Shown here: positions 18,269 through 27,519 of the stretch, in pieces
Numbering within the stretch: the first letter of the stretch is position 1
How the letters are laid out: the number at the start of each line of letters is the position of its first letter
Assembly: GCF_021021415.1 (NCBI RefSeq)
Contig: NZ_JAINWJ010000007.1
Coordinates: 62,001-126,000 of the forward strand
DNA: 64,000 nt
DNA from: Martelella mediterranea
GTDB lineage: Bacteria > Pseudomonadota > Alphaproteobacteria > Rhizobiales > Rhizobiaceae
Direction: 5' to 3'
Translations under genes and position numbers: made by a program
Notes under the pieces: model-generated
What the model was told of the DNA's origin: nothing
The model's input: the letters and a program-made list of their open reading frames with translations, nothing else
Databases searched by the model: none

Positions 18269-19287
18269 TCGCGTGCTCCCTTCTGTTCGTTGCGCCGCCC
18301 AAGGCCGAGCTGCACCAGCGTGAGCACCACCAGCACCAGCCCCATCATGATCGATGCGGCGGCCGCAAGGCCCGGATTGCGCAGCAGCGAGGCGAAACCG
18401 ACCTCGTAGATATACTGGGTCAGATACATGGTGGAGGTGCCCGGTCCGCCGCCAGTCAGCACATAGACCTCGTCGAAGATCTGCACGGCGCGGATCAGCG
18501 ACAGCACGATCACCACCAGAAGGTTGGGCATCAAGAGCGGCAGCGTGATGCGCCAGAACACCCGCGCCGGCTTGGTGCCGTCCATCTCGGCGGCCTCGTA
18601 GAGATCGCGCGGGATCGCCTGAAGTCCCGCAAGCAGGATCAGCGTGAAGAAGCCCATATGCGCCCAGACCGACACGGAGACCGCAGCCGTGAAGGCCGGC
18701 AGGCGCTCGGTCAGCCAGTCATGGGTATCGGCGCCGAATGTGTAGAGAACATAGTTGAGCAGGCCCTGACGCTGCAGGATCCAGCGCCAGATCAGGCCGA
18801 CGACAACGGGCGACAGCAGCACGGGGAAAAAGAACACCGCCCGCCAGAAGCCCCTGCCCGCGATCTTGCGGTTGAGGATCAGCGCGGTGATCATCGCCGT
18901 CAACGTCATCAGCGAGACCTGGAAGAACACGAAGATCGCGGTGTTCTGCGCCGCCTTCCAGAACAGGTCCTCGCGGCAGGTGCCCGGGTCGAGGTAGTTT
19001 CCGCAATCGAGAAGCCGGCCATATTGTTCAAGGCCGACAAAGGTCCGGTCGGCCAGGAAATAGGCCGAGCCGGAGGTCATCGAATAGAAGAAGTTCATGA
19101 CCAGCGGGATCAGCACGAACACGCCGAAGATCGCCATGTTCGGCGCCAGGAAAAACGCCGCCATGCCGCCGGTGCCCGTGGCCCGTTGCCAGACCTTGAG
19201 CGGCGGGTTCAAAAGCGCGGCCAGCCACATGACCGGCGCCGTGATAACGGAGCCGGTCATGCGCTTTATGTCGGACAGGTTCGCCAC
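18265..19287 (-). CDS. CUT1 sugar ABC permease, MalF-like
   Basis: A 340-residue permease with six to seven predicted helices and the EAA motif region YEAAEMDGTKPARVFWRITLP. A periplasmic loop contains two cysteines (LLDCGNYLDPGTCRED) that may form a disulfide. It starts 14 bases after the binding-protein stop and overlaps the next permease. The substrate is inferred from the locus to be an unsaturated uronate oligosaccharide. Confidence 0.92.
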   Translation of the reverse strand: MANLSDIKRMTGSVITAPVMWLAALLNPPLKVWQRATGTGGMAAFFLAPNMAIFGVFVLIPLVMNFFYSMTSGSAYFLADRTFVGLEQYGRLLDCGNYLDPGTCREDLFWKAAQNTAIFVFFQVSLMTLTAMITALILNRKIAGRGFWRAVFFFPVLLSPVVVGLIWRWILQRQGLLNYVLYTFGADTHDWLTERLPAFTAAVSVSVWAHMGFFTLILLAGLQAIPRDLYEAAEMDGTKPARVFWRITLPLLMPNLLVVIVLSLIRAVQIFDEVYVLTGGGPGTSTMYLTQYIYEVGFASLLRNPGLAAAASIMMGLVLVVLTLVQLGLGRRNEQKGARE

Positions 19288-19301
19288 TTTTCCGCGCTTG
19301 C

Positions 19302-20564
19302 CTACTGCTGAACCTTGTCGGCGATATCCTGGTCGATGCGCGTCCAGGCTTCGTCGAGGGTCAGTTCACCGGCCATGACCTGGCTGATGCGGGTGACGAG
19401 CGCGCCGTAATAGGCCGATGCCCACTTCCATGCCGGCAGCGCATCGGCGGCGGGCAGCGTTTCCGCCGAGGACTTGACGAAGGCATCGAGCGCCGGGCCG
19501 ACATTCTTGTCGTCGGTATCCCAGTTCAGGCCGCCTTCGGCAACCACGCCCTTGTGCGCCGGCAGGAACAGGGTGCGCTCGGAGAACTCCTTCACGATCT
19601 CGGGGCTCGCCAGATATTCCATGACCTTGGCGACGTCTTCCGGGTTCTGGGTGTATTTGATGCCGACGAGTGCCGCGCCGCCCTTGAGGCCCGAGCAACC
19701 GACCGTGCCGCAGGGCGAACCGATCGCCACCCAGTCGAAGCCGTCGCCGATCTTGGTCGAGAGGTTCGCGACCTGCCAGCTTCCCGAATAATAGAACGGG
19801 ATCTGGGCGTTGATGAAATCATCGGCGGCCGCACGATAGGTGGAGCCGGCGGCCGATACCCAGGTATCCTTCAGCATCAGACCGTCATTGGTCCAGTCGA
19901 CGAGCTTGGTCGCAAAGGTCTTGGTGCCGTCATCGACCGGCGCCGGCATGCCATCGGGGCCGATATAATTTGCGCCATAGGAAACGTTCGGACCGGAAAT
20001 GCGGTGGCCGGAACGGTCGATGGCGAAGGCCGCCGCCGTCTGCTGGCTCTTGGCGACTTCGGCCGAAGCATTGACCCAGTCATCCCAGGTGGCCTTGTCG
20101 CCCGGCAGATCGACGCCCGCCTGCTCGAACAGCGTCTTGTTGGCGAAGCCGCCGGTGAGCGTGAGCTGGGTCATGAAGCCGGTAATGGCATCGGAGCCGT
20201 CGGGACGCATCCAGTCGGCCTGGGCGCCGAAATTTTCCTCCCAGTAACCGGGATCGGAAAGATAGGGGCGAAGGTCAAGCCAGTGATTGGCCAAAGCTTT
20301 GAGGTCGGTGACGCGAGCGATATCGGGGCCCTGGCCGGCTTCGAGCTGGATCGGAAGCTGTTCCTGGATCACCTTGTAGGCGACGTTGTCGAGCGTGACG
20401 TTGATATCCGGATTGTCCTTCTGAAAGCGGTCGATAAGGTCCTGCATGACCTCGCCCTCGACGCCGTCCGAATACCACATGATGCGCACATCGCCCGCAA
20501 ACGCCGATGTCGAGGCCATGAACCCCGCCGCGACGATGGACAGAATGCTGACAGCATTTTTCAT
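19302..20564 (-). CDS. CUT1 extracellular sugar-binding protein
   Basis: A 420-residue periplasmic binding protein (SBP family 1). The signal peptide is cleaved near SAFA-GD (residue 23-24). The mature protein opens VRIMWYSDGVEGEVMQDLI and has the family's aromatic and acidic patches and a Cys pair in GSPCGTVGCSG. It captures the substrate for the permeases at 18265 and 17216. The gene follows the 834-residue protein by 109 bases, a gap that may hold an extra ribosome site or RNA-processing signal boosting its expression. Confidence 0.94.
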   Translation of the reverse strand: MKNAVSILSIVAAGFMASTSAFAGDVRIMWYSDGVEGEVMQDLIDRFQKDNPDINVTLDNVAYKVIQEQLPIQLEAGQGPDIARVTDLKALANHWLDLRPYLSDPGYWEENFGAQADWMRPDGSDAITGFMTQLTLTGGFANKTLFEQAGVDLPGDKATWDDWVNASAEVAKSQQTAAAFAIDRSGHRISGPNVSYGANYIGPDGMPAPVDDGTKTFATKLVDWTNDGLMLKDTWVSAAGSTYRAAADDFINAQIPFYYSGSWQVANLSTKIGDGFDWVAIGSPCGTVGCSGLKGGAALVGIKYTQNPEDVAKVMEYLASPEIVKEFSERTLFLPAHKGVVAEGGLNWDTDDKNVGPALDAFVKSSAETLPAADALPAWKWASAYYGALVTRISQVMAGELTLDEAWTRIDQDIADKVQQ

Positions 20565-20673
20565 ATCATTTTCCTCCTCTTAACCGGGCCTTCGCCCTTG
20601 CCGATCATCGGCATTTGTTACCCACCCCACGGCAGGCGTCTCCAGAGGGCTCTCCCTGCCCTCCGGCAAAACC

Positions 20674-23178
20674 TTAATCCCGGAACGTCCGCGCCGCGCC
20701 CGCGATCGTCCATTCCGACGGGTCGAGCCTGCGGCCCTCCGCCTCGACAGAGCCATCGGCCCCGAAGCGGACCCTGCCATATTCAGGATCGTCGACCAGA
20801 ATATCGCCATTGGCCTCGTCCACAAGACTGAGGGTTGCAAAATCCTTCTCGATCTCGTTTGCCTTGTCGCACTCGGCCATGCGCACGATCCATGTCGCCT
20901 TGCGGCCCGGCGCGCGCAATTCATTGCCCGCCGTCGGTCCGGTCGCGACAAGCGCCAGCCCGGCATCGACCTTCAGCAACACGCAGCCGCCACCGCTCAC
21001 CGCCAGCGCCGTATCGCGGCCGATGCGGGTCTCGTCGAAGACGGATTGCGGGAACCAGCAATGAGTGAAGTCCGGCTGTTCCTCGGCACATTCGAAACGC
21101 GCAATCGCCAGGCCACGATACTGGTGAACGCGCGGCAGCGTGCCCGAGCCGCCCCAATAGGATGGCCGCCCATAGCCCGAATGCAGCACCTCGCCCGGGT
21201 GGTTGATCCAGATGGTCGCATCCGGATTGTCGCCAAGGCGCAGATGCAGCACCGTTTCCTGATAGCCCCACTGGTTCCAGCGATAGGCCGCGGCGGTACC
21301 AAGCGCGTACGACGCCGTCTTGTAGTGATAAAGCCGCGCGAACCTGTCCTGTCCCTGGGCGAAGGTCCATTCATGCCCTTCGCTGCCGGAAACCGAGGCG
21401 ATGACCGCAAGCTCTTCCGGTATCCGCAAACCGTGATCGCGCAGGCAAAGCGCCAGTTGCGGCAGGGCGTGGAAGCGCATGCCGTAATTGCCGCGCCCCC
21501 AGATCATCCGCGCAATGCCGGAAAGCTCAAGCGTCCGTGAGGCCCGGAGCGTATGTTCATAGGAACGGCCCTGCGCGCCCGTCATGACGCCATGGTGGGC
21601 CGAGCGGGCGAGGATCTCGACAAGCCGGATGATGGCCTTGCCCGCGCGCTCCGCTATGTCACGGTCCGGCGCCAGCGCATAGAGCGCGCACAGCCCCTTC
21701 AGGTCGATCGGGAAATAGGGCGCGGAATTGAACTCCGCCATCTCCCATTTTTCGAAGTGATCGAGCCAGGCCCGCACCCGTGCGGCGCCGATGACGGATT
21801 GCTCATTGCCCGTTCGCTGCGAGCGCGCGAAACGCGCCCCGGGCAACATATCGCCGGCGAGATAGGCGGCCGTATGAAACAAGAGCGCGTGGTTTTCCGA
21901 GAAATACCACTGCACGTCATTGCCGGGCTCATCCATCCAGTAGCGATAGTTGAGGATGGCCGCATCGACGCGGTCGCGGACCTTGGCCCCGATATCATCG
22001 CCATAGGCGGCGCGGCACCAGAGCAGCGGAACCAGAATGAAATCGGCGCAGTCGTGGCAATCCTCGATCGCCGGCAGCGCGCTTTCGATCATGGCGTCGG
22101 TCTCATCGCCGCTCATGCCGGTGGCTAGGCGGGCCAGCGCGCGCACCGTATCGGCCTCGGCGTGGTTCGCGACTTCGCCGAGCGCTTCGGTGATGCGCTC
22201 GGGGAGGTTTTCCGGAGCCTTGCCCTGACGCGCCACATGGCAGAGTTCGACACCGAAGACGCGCGAGACAGCGTAATCGCCGCGCGCCAGCGTCACCTTG
22301 AAATGGCGGAAATCGGCGGGCAGGTCCGCAGTATCGGCGACCGCGAGCCGGACCGATCCGGCATCAAGCGTCCGCTCGAAGCTCAACGGCTTCTCGATCG
22401 ACATGAAGTCGCCCTCGATTACCACCTTCGCCGCCACATCGACCGGCAGGCCGGTATCGGCGACGAGCGCCACCTCGCCCGCGCCATAGGCCGGCTTTTC
22501 GAAATGCATGGAGGCGAGCATGGCTTCCATCGCATCGGCGACGGGAGCCTCGACCGGGATCGGCAGGGCGTGTTCGACCGCCGGACCGGACAGATAATCG
22601 AGCTGGAAATAGTAACGCGCATCGCGCTCGGCCAGATCGTCAAAGACGATGCCGATAACATTGTCGCCCGCTTCAAGCGTGACGGCGAACTCTTCGATGG
22701 TCTCGAGATTGCGGCCGTAGGGCGCCATGAAGCCGACCTCGCGGCCATTGACGAACAGCACCGCGCCGCCGCAGGTGCGCAGCGCCAGCCGGGCCTCGCC
22801 GGCAGATGCGGCGCGGATTGTCGTTTCCGCGAAGGTTTTAAGCTCGGTGGCGCGGAACCAGAAGCCCGACAGGTCGACGCGCGGCGAGCCGAAGGGCAGC
22901 CAGGTGCGCGTAAGGTCCGGCCTTGTCTCGCCGATCACGGGCCGCTTGCCGCGCCGCTCTGCGGCAAACTGCGTCCGGCACGGATATTCGTGCGGGATGA
23001 AATTCTTGTGCTTGGTCAGGAAAAAGAAGGGATCCATTTCCCCCTTCATCGGCTGATCGGGCACGTCGTAGCGCGCCTCTTCCGTCGCCGAAAGCCGCCA
23101 GTAAACGATCGGCGCGCCCGCTGCAAGCGGACGCCGGAGCGCCCTGTCCGTCTCCATCTGGTTCAACGCCGAATTCAT
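20674..23178 (-). CDS. 834-residue protein of unknown function in the kdu operon; possible glycosidase or lyase
   Basis: I do not recognise this family. There is no signal peptide, so it is cytoplasmic. Residues about 60-230 look like a beta-sandwich (lectin- or rhamnosidase-like: ALRTCGGAVLFVNGREVG, then ...GDNVIGIVFDD). About 250-350 is a second beta-rich region. About 360-610 is helical with aromatic/acidic motifs (WYFSENHALLFHTAAYLAG, FNSAPYFPIDLKGL), as in (alpha/alpha) toroid glycosidases and polysaccharide lyases. The C-terminus is beta-rich. The start at 23178 overlaps the kduI stop by four bases (ATGA), so the two are translationally coupled. A role in cleaving an imported unsaturated oligosaccharide is inference. 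Confidence 0.8.
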   Translation of the reverse strand: MNSALNQMETDRALRRPLAAGAPIVYWRLSATEEARYDVPDQPMKGEMDPFFFLTKHKNFIPHEYPCRTQFAAERRGKRPVIGETRPDLTRTWLPFGSPRVDLSGFWFRATELKTFAETTIRAASAGEARLALRTCGGAVLFVNGREVGFMAPYGRNLETIEEFAVTLEAGDNVIGIVFDDLAERDARYYFQLDYLSGPAVEHALPIPVEAPVADAMEAMLASMHFEKPAYGAGEVALVADTGLPVDVAAKVVIEGDFMSIEKPLSFERTLDAGSVRLAVADTADLPADFRHFKVTLARGDYAVSRVFGVELCHVARQGKAPENLPERITEALGEVANHAEADTVRALARLATGMSGDETDAMIESALPAIEDCHDCADFILVPLLWCRAAYGDDIGAKVRDRVDAAILNYRYWMDEPGNDVQWYFSENHALLFHTAAYLAGDMLPGARFARSQRTGNEQSVIGAARVRAWLDHFEKWEMAEFNSAPYFPIDLKGLCALYALAPDRDIAERAGKAIIRLVEILARSAHHGVMTGAQGRSYEHTLRASRTLELSGIARMIWGRGNYGMRFHALPQLALCLRDHGLRIPEELAVIASVSGSEGHEWTFAQGQDRFARLYHYKTASYALGTAAAYRWNQWGYQETVLHLRLGDNPDATIWINHPGEVLHSGYGRPSYWGGSGTLPRVHQYRGLAIARFECAEEQPDFTHCWFPQSVFDETRIGRDTALAVSGGGCVLLKVDAGLALVATGPTAGNELRAPGRKATWIVRMAECDKANEIEKDFATLSLVDEANGDILVDDPEYGRVRFGADGSVEAEGRRLDPSEWTIAGAARTFRD

Positions 23179-24011
23179 CTGATCTCCCTGATCGCAACCG
23201 GATCGACATCGGTATAGGCCTGATTTTCGCCGGTCATGCCCCAGACGAAGGCATAGGGCCCGGTGCCCGCGCCCATATGGATCGACCATGCCGGCGAGAT
23301 CACGATATCGCCATTGGCGACGACCAGATGGCGGGTATTGTCGGGACGGCCCATAAAATGGAAGACGCGGTCTTCGTCACCGAGATCGAAGTAGCAATAG
23401 GCCTCCATGCGCCGCTCGTGGAGATGGGGCGGCATGGTGTTCCAGATACTGCCCGGCGCGGGATCGGTGATCCCCATCAAAAGCAGGCAGGAGGGCGCGA
23501 CCTCGGGGTGGATATACATGCGCAGCTCGCGCTTGTTGGATTTCGCCTCGTCACCCATTACCAACGGCTTGGACTCGGCCCGCTTGATCAGGCGATGCGG
23601 AACATCCGCGCCGGCGGGCACCGAATTCATGTAGAACCGCGCCGGCGGCTTGCCGGCATCGGCGCTTTCTAGCGTTACGGTTTTGGCGCCCCGGCCGACA
23701 TACAAGATGTCGCGATTGTCGAGTTCATGGCGTTCGCCATCAACTGTGATCGTGCCCGGGCCGCCGAGATTGGCGATCCCCATCTCGCGGGCGTCGAAAA
23801 ACGCCTCGGTGCCAACCTCGGCCCCATCGCCGAAGGAGAGCGCGGAGGAAGTCGGCACCGCGCCGCCGACGATCATGCGGTCGACATGGGTATAGGCAAA
23901 CCGGATTTCGCCGGGCGTGAACAGGCCTTCCACCATGAATTCGTCGCGCAGCCGCGCCGTGTCCATGTTGTCGATATCGGCAGGCGAAGCGCCATAAAGC
24001 GTTTTCAGCAT
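23175..24011 (-). CDS. kduI: 5-keto-4-deoxyuronate isomerase
   Basis: Cupin-fold zinc enzyme that converts 4-deoxy-L-threo-5-hexosulose uronate to 2,5-diketo-3-deoxygluconate, the step before KduD. Its 278 residues equal the E. coli length. Metal-ligand motifs are visible: HLHERRMEAYCYF (two His and a Glu) and a later His in PAWSIHMGAGT. It starts seven bases inside the end of the GH105 gene. Cytoplasmic. Confidence 0.96.
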   Translation of the reverse strand: MLKTLYGASPADIDNMDTARLRDEFMVEGLFTPGEIRFAYTHVDRMIVGGAVPTSSALSFGDGAEVGTEAFFDAREMGIANLGGPGTITVDGERHELDNRDILYVGRGAKTVTLESADAGKPPARFYMNSVPAGADVPHRLIKRAESKPLVMGDEAKSNKRELRMYIHPEVAPSCLLLMGITDPAPGSIWNTMPPHLHERRMEAYCYFDLGDEDRVFHFMGRPDNTRHLVVANGDIVISPAWSIHMGAGTGPYAFVWGMTGENQAYTDVDPVAIREIR

Positions 24012-25108
24012 GCTTTGCTCATCCTTTCATTGCTGTGATGCAGGCCTTCGGCAAGACACAGGATCGCAAGCGCCTGGCCATAGCCTGTCGGCTGCACCGG
24101 AATATCGCGATAGAACTGCAGATCGTGACCCATGCGGGTGCCATAGGAGACGTTGGAGACCACGCCGTCATCGCTGATATTTTTCATGACAGCATTGAGC
24201 GCCCGCAACCCCGCCGCCTCGCAGCCTTTCGGCCCGAGGCCCATGCGCGCGGCCTTCATCAGCCCGAAGCCGAAGCCGGCCGTCGCCGAGATTTCCTCAT
24301 AGGAAGACGGGTCGTCGACCAGCGTGGTCCATGCGCCCGACGCCGTCTGGAACTTCAGCAGCGCCTCGATCTGGGTCTGAAGCACGCCGAGAAGATAGGC
24401 CTCCACCGACGGCGACAGATCGCAAAGTTCGATCAGTTCGAGAATACCGACCGTGATCCAGGCATTGCCCCGGCCCCAGAGCGCACCGGCGAAATTGTGC
24501 CGGCCGGCAAAGGTCCAGCCGTGATACCAGAGCCCGGTTTTCGGATCGGCGAGATAGCGGGCATGAACCAGAAACTGGCGCTCCGCCTCATCGACAAAGC
24601 GCCGCTCGCCCGATGCCTGACCGTAGGAAGCCAGGAATAGCGCGACCATGAACAGCGTGTCGTCCCACAATTCATTATCGTTGATCTTGTCGGAAACATC
24701 GTGCTGGAAGCCGCCTTCCGGCGTTCGCGGCATGTCGGAAACCACCCGCTCGGCCCAGTCGCGAAGAACCGCCTCGTAGCGCGGCTGGCGCTTGTGACGC
24801 CAGATTTCGCTGAGCGCCAGCATCGGCGCGGTGGTGTTGACGTTCATCTTCGGCAGACCCGCCTCGATCCGGCGGTCGTACCAGTCTTCGAGGATTTTCA
24901 GATGCGCGTCGTCGCCGGTGTGCCGCCACAGGCGCGCGATCCCGTAGAGTCCGACGCCCTGCGGCCATTCCCAACTGTCGAAGCTGACATAATCGCCGGG
25001 CGTACCGTCGAGATTGGGCTCGTTGAAGCGCCCGTCGTGACGCAGTCCCGTCATCCCGCGCACCAGCGCCGACAAGCTGTCGGAAATCTGATCGGCCGTT
25101 ATCGGCAT
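24005..25108 (-). CDS. GH105 unsaturated glucuronyl/rhamnogalacturonyl hydrolase
   Basis: A 367-residue (alpha/alpha)6-barrel enzyme that hydrates the 4,5-double bond and releases the terminal unsaturated uronic acid from di- or oligosaccharides. The catalytic Asp is in ELWDDTLFM (residue 149-150). Other family blocks are WEWPQGVGLYG and WGRGNAW. It has no signal peptide and acts on imported sugar. It is the first gene of the operon, facing a divergent LacI regulator. Pectin rhamnogalacturonan, ulvan and glucuronan fragments all fit, so the natural polymer is undecided. Confidence 0.92.
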   Translation of the reverse strand: MPITADQISDSLSALVRGMTGLRHDGRFNEPNLDGTPGDYVSFDSWEWPQGVGLYGIARLWRHTGDDAHLKILEDWYDRRIEAGLPKMNVNTTAPMLALSEIWRHKRQPRYEAVLRDWAERVVSDMPRTPEGGFQHDVSDKINDNELWDDTLFMVALFLASYGQASGERRFVDEAERQFLVHARYLADPKTGLWYHGWTFAGRHNFAGALWGRGNAWITVGILELIELCDLSPSVEAYLLGVLQTQIEALLKFQTASGAWTTLVDDPSSYEEISATAGFGFGLMKAARMGLGPKGCEAAGLRALNAVMKNISDDGVVSNVSYGTRMGHDLQFYRDIPVQPTGYGQALAILCLAEGLHHSNERMSKAC

Positions 25109-25157
25109 GTTTCCTCCCGTTCATTCCTCAAGGCGAACTGTTCCACACAAAAAGCTG

Positions 25158-25182
25158 TTGCGCAATTTGCAAATTTTTTGCA
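25158..25182. promoter_or_regulatory. putative LacI-family operator between kdu operon and its regulator
   Basis: The 96-base divergent gap contains two palindromes: TTGCGCAA at 25158-25165, and TGCAAA (25168-25173) with TTTGCA (25177-25182) around a TTT centre. Their position between the GH105 start and the LacI gene makes them the best operator candidates for both transcripts. Confidence 0.5.
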
Positions 25183-25204
25183 GTTTTGGCGCAAACAGGA
25201 GGCA

Positions 25205-26251
25205 TTGACGATTCACGGCAAGCGCGGCAAGCCAAACCGACGGGTCCGGCTGGAGGAAATCGCCCGCAATTGCGGGGTGTCGGTATCGACCGCATCGCGG
25301 GCGCTTGCGGGCACCGGCGGGGTGAAGGACGAGTTGCGGGCAAAGATCGTCGAGACCGCGCTGGCGCTTGGCTATGTCAACCCGACATCGGCCGCCGGCC
25401 GCCGTATTATCCTGGCGACCTCCAGCGTCGCGATGATCGACCACCAGCGCAACCAGTTCACCTACCACGTTCTCGACGGCCTCAACGAACGGGCCGAGGC
25501 GCTCGGCATCGAACTGGTCACCCGCGCGGTCGCCACCCCCGAGGATGAGGCGCAGCTTCTGGCCGAGGGCGAGGCGGACGCCTCCGTTGCCGGCTGCCTG
25601 TTTCTGACGCTGGACGATGCGCAGGTGCTGACCCGTTCGGGCGGATTTTCCAAGCCGATCGTGCTGATCAATGGCGACGATCCGGCGATGCGCCACTCCA
25701 GCGTGACGCCCTGCAACCGCTCCGCAGCGCGGCTCGCCGCCGACCACCTTCTCAATCTCGGCCACCGCCGTATCCTGTTCCTGATGCATCCCGGCCGGCG
25801 GACGATCGAGCGCCGCTTCGAAGGCTGGCGCGATGCGCTGCGCGCTCGCGGCATCGAGGATATCGACGATCTCGTGGTGACGGTCGATGACTGGCTGCCG
25901 GAACTTGCAAGCCGCGCGATCGCCGACCGGCTGGAAAAGCGCGGCGCCGATTTCACGGCCGTGCTGACCGCCGGCGACAGCCTGGCCTATGGCGCGATGC
26001 TCGCCATCCAGCAGGCGGGCTATCGCGTGCCGGAGGATTTTTCCGTAGTTGGCATGGACGATCTACCACTGTCTGGCTTTTCCGATCCGCCGCTGACGAC
26101 AATGCATATCCCGATGCGCCACATCGGCTCCGCTGCCCTCAGCCTCCTGCTCGATGATCTCGGCGTCACCCGCCTGCCCGCGCGACGCGTGGAGCTCGCC
26201 TGCTGGCTGGTGGAACGCGCTTCAACCGGGCCCGCGCGACCTGGCCGGTAA
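25205..26251 (+). CDS. LacI-family transcriptional regulator
   Basis: A DNA-binding repressor of about 348 residues. The N-terminal helix-turn-helix is VRLEEIARNCGVSVSTASRAL, followed by a periplasmic-binding-protein-like ligand domain (AADHLLNLGHRRILFL, FSVVGMDDLPLSGF). No ATG or GTG fits near the N-terminus. The in-frame TTG at 25205 is only two bases beyond AGGAGG (25197-25202), so the true start is uncertain. Divergence from the GH105-kduI operon suggests it controls that operon. Confidence 0.85.
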   Translation: MTIHGKRGKPNRRVRLEEIARNCGVSVSTASRALAGTGGVKDELRAKIVETALALGYVNPTSAAGRRIILATSSVAMIDHQRNQFTYHVLDGLNERAEALGIELVTRAVATPEDEAQLLAEGEADASVAGCLFLTLDDAQVLTRSGGFSKPIVLINGDDPAMRHSSVTPCNRSAARLAADHLLNLGHRRILFLMHPGRRTIERRFEGWRDALRARGIEDIDDLVVTVDDWLPELASRAIADRLEKRGADFTAVLTAGDSLAYGAMLAIQQAGYRVPEDFSVVGMDDLPLSGFSDPPLTTMHIPMRHIGSAALSLLLDDLGVTRLPARRVELACWLVERASTGPARPGR

Positions 26252-26443
26252 TGCGGGATGGGCTGCCGTGACCTCAATTGATACGTCGAGCAAACGACCC
26301 TGATACTTTTTTCACCGCACAGAAAATTGTCAGCGCAGAAACGCGTTTTTTTGTTTACGCAGCCGTTTCGAAAAGACTAGCCAAAGAGCAATCACGGGCC
26401 AAAACGGCCGCGATCCTATCAAATTTCTCACGGGAGGCATGAC

Positions 26444-27481
26444 ATGCAGGCACTGGTTCTGGAGAAGAAGGGCAAACTCTCGCTGCGCGACTTCGAGGTC
26501 GCCACCGCGCTGGGCCCGCAGGATGTACGGATCAAGACCCACACGGTCGGCATTTGCGGCTCCGATGTCCACTATTACACCCATGGCAAGATCGGCCATT
26601 TCGTGGTGCATGAACCGATGATCCTCGGTCATGAGGCCTCCGGCACCGTGATCGAGACCGGGTCCGAGGTCACGCATCTGAAGGCCGGCGACCGGGTCTG
26701 CATGGAACCGGGCATTCCCGATTTCACCTCGCGCGCGTCCAAGCTCGGCATCTACAATGTCGATCCCGCCGTCAGGTTCTGGGCAACGCCGCCGATCCAT
26801 GGCTGCCTGACGCCGGAGGTGATCCACCCCGCCGCCTTCACCTACAAACTGCCGGATACGGTGAGCTTCGCCGAGGGCGCGATGGTCGAGCCGTTCGCGA
26901 TCGGCATGCAGGCCGCACTGCGCGCCCGCATCCAGCCCGGCGATATCGCCGTGGTCACCGGCGCCGGCCCGATCGGCATGATGGTGGCGCTGGCGGCGCT
27001 GGCTGGCGGCTGCGCCAAGGTGATTGTCGCCGATCTGGCCCAGCCGAAGCTGGATATCATCGGCGCCTACGATGGCATCGAGACGGTCAATATCAGAAAT
27101 CGCCCCGCCGCCGAGGCGGTTGCCGAGGCCACCCATGGCTGGGGCGCGGATGTCGTCTTCGAGTGCTCGGGCGCTGCCCCCGCGATCCTCGGCGTCGACA
27201 AGCTCGCCCGCCCCGGCGGCGCCGTCGTGCTGGTCGGCATGCCGGTCGAGCCCGTTCCGGTCGATATCGTCGGCCTTCAGGCGAAAGAACTCCGCGTCGA
27301 GACCGTGTTCCGCTATGCCAATGTCTATGACCGCGCGATCGCCCTGATCGCCTCGGGCAAGGTCGACCTGAAGCCTCTGATCTCCGATACCCTGCCCTTT
27401 GCCGACAGCATCGCCGCCTTCGACCGCGCCGTCGAAGCGCGTGAAACCGATGTCAAACTCCAGATCGTGATGCCGGATTGA
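26444..27481 (+). CDS. zinc-type polyol dehydrogenase, xylitol dehydrogenase-like
   Basis: A 345-residue medium-chain dehydrogenase, predicted to oxidise xylitol (or a similar polyol) to D-xylulose with NAD. Catalytic zinc ligands are Cys in [11 protein letters not shown] (about 38) and His-Glu in GHEASG (about 63); the Rossmann motif is GAGPIGMM near 170. The four-cysteine structural zinc loop of classical members is replaced by [11 protein letters not shown]. As I recall, this is usual for the rhizobial xylitol dehydrogenase group. It opens the pentitol locus. Confidence 0.86.
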   Translation: MQALVLEKKGKLSLRDFEVATALGPQDVRIKTHTVGICGSDVHYYTHGKIGHFVVHEPMILGHEASGTVIETGSEVTHLKAGDRVCMEPGIPDFTSRASKLGIYNVDPAVRFWATPPIHGCLTPEVIHPAAFTYKLPDTVSFAEGAMVEPFAIGMQAALRARIQPGDIAVVTGAGPIGMMVALAALAGGCAKVIVADLAQPKLDIIGAYDGIETVNIRNRPAAEAVAEATHGWGADVVFECSGAAPAILGVDKLARPGGAVVLVGMPVEPVPVDIVGLQAKELRVETVFRYANVYDRAIALIASGKVDLKPLISDTLPFADSIAAFDRAVEARETDVKLQIVMPD

Positions 27482-27491
27482 TCCGCCACCT

Positions 27492-27519
27492 GCCGGTCCC
27501 GCGTCTTGGCGGGACCGGC
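27492..27519 (+). terminator. stem-loop after the polyol dehydrogenase gene
   Basis: A perfect 11-base stem (27492-27502 with 27509-27519) and a 6-base loop, starting 11 bases after the stop codon. There is no T-run. It probably acts as a terminator or 3' stabiliser. Confidence 0.7.
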
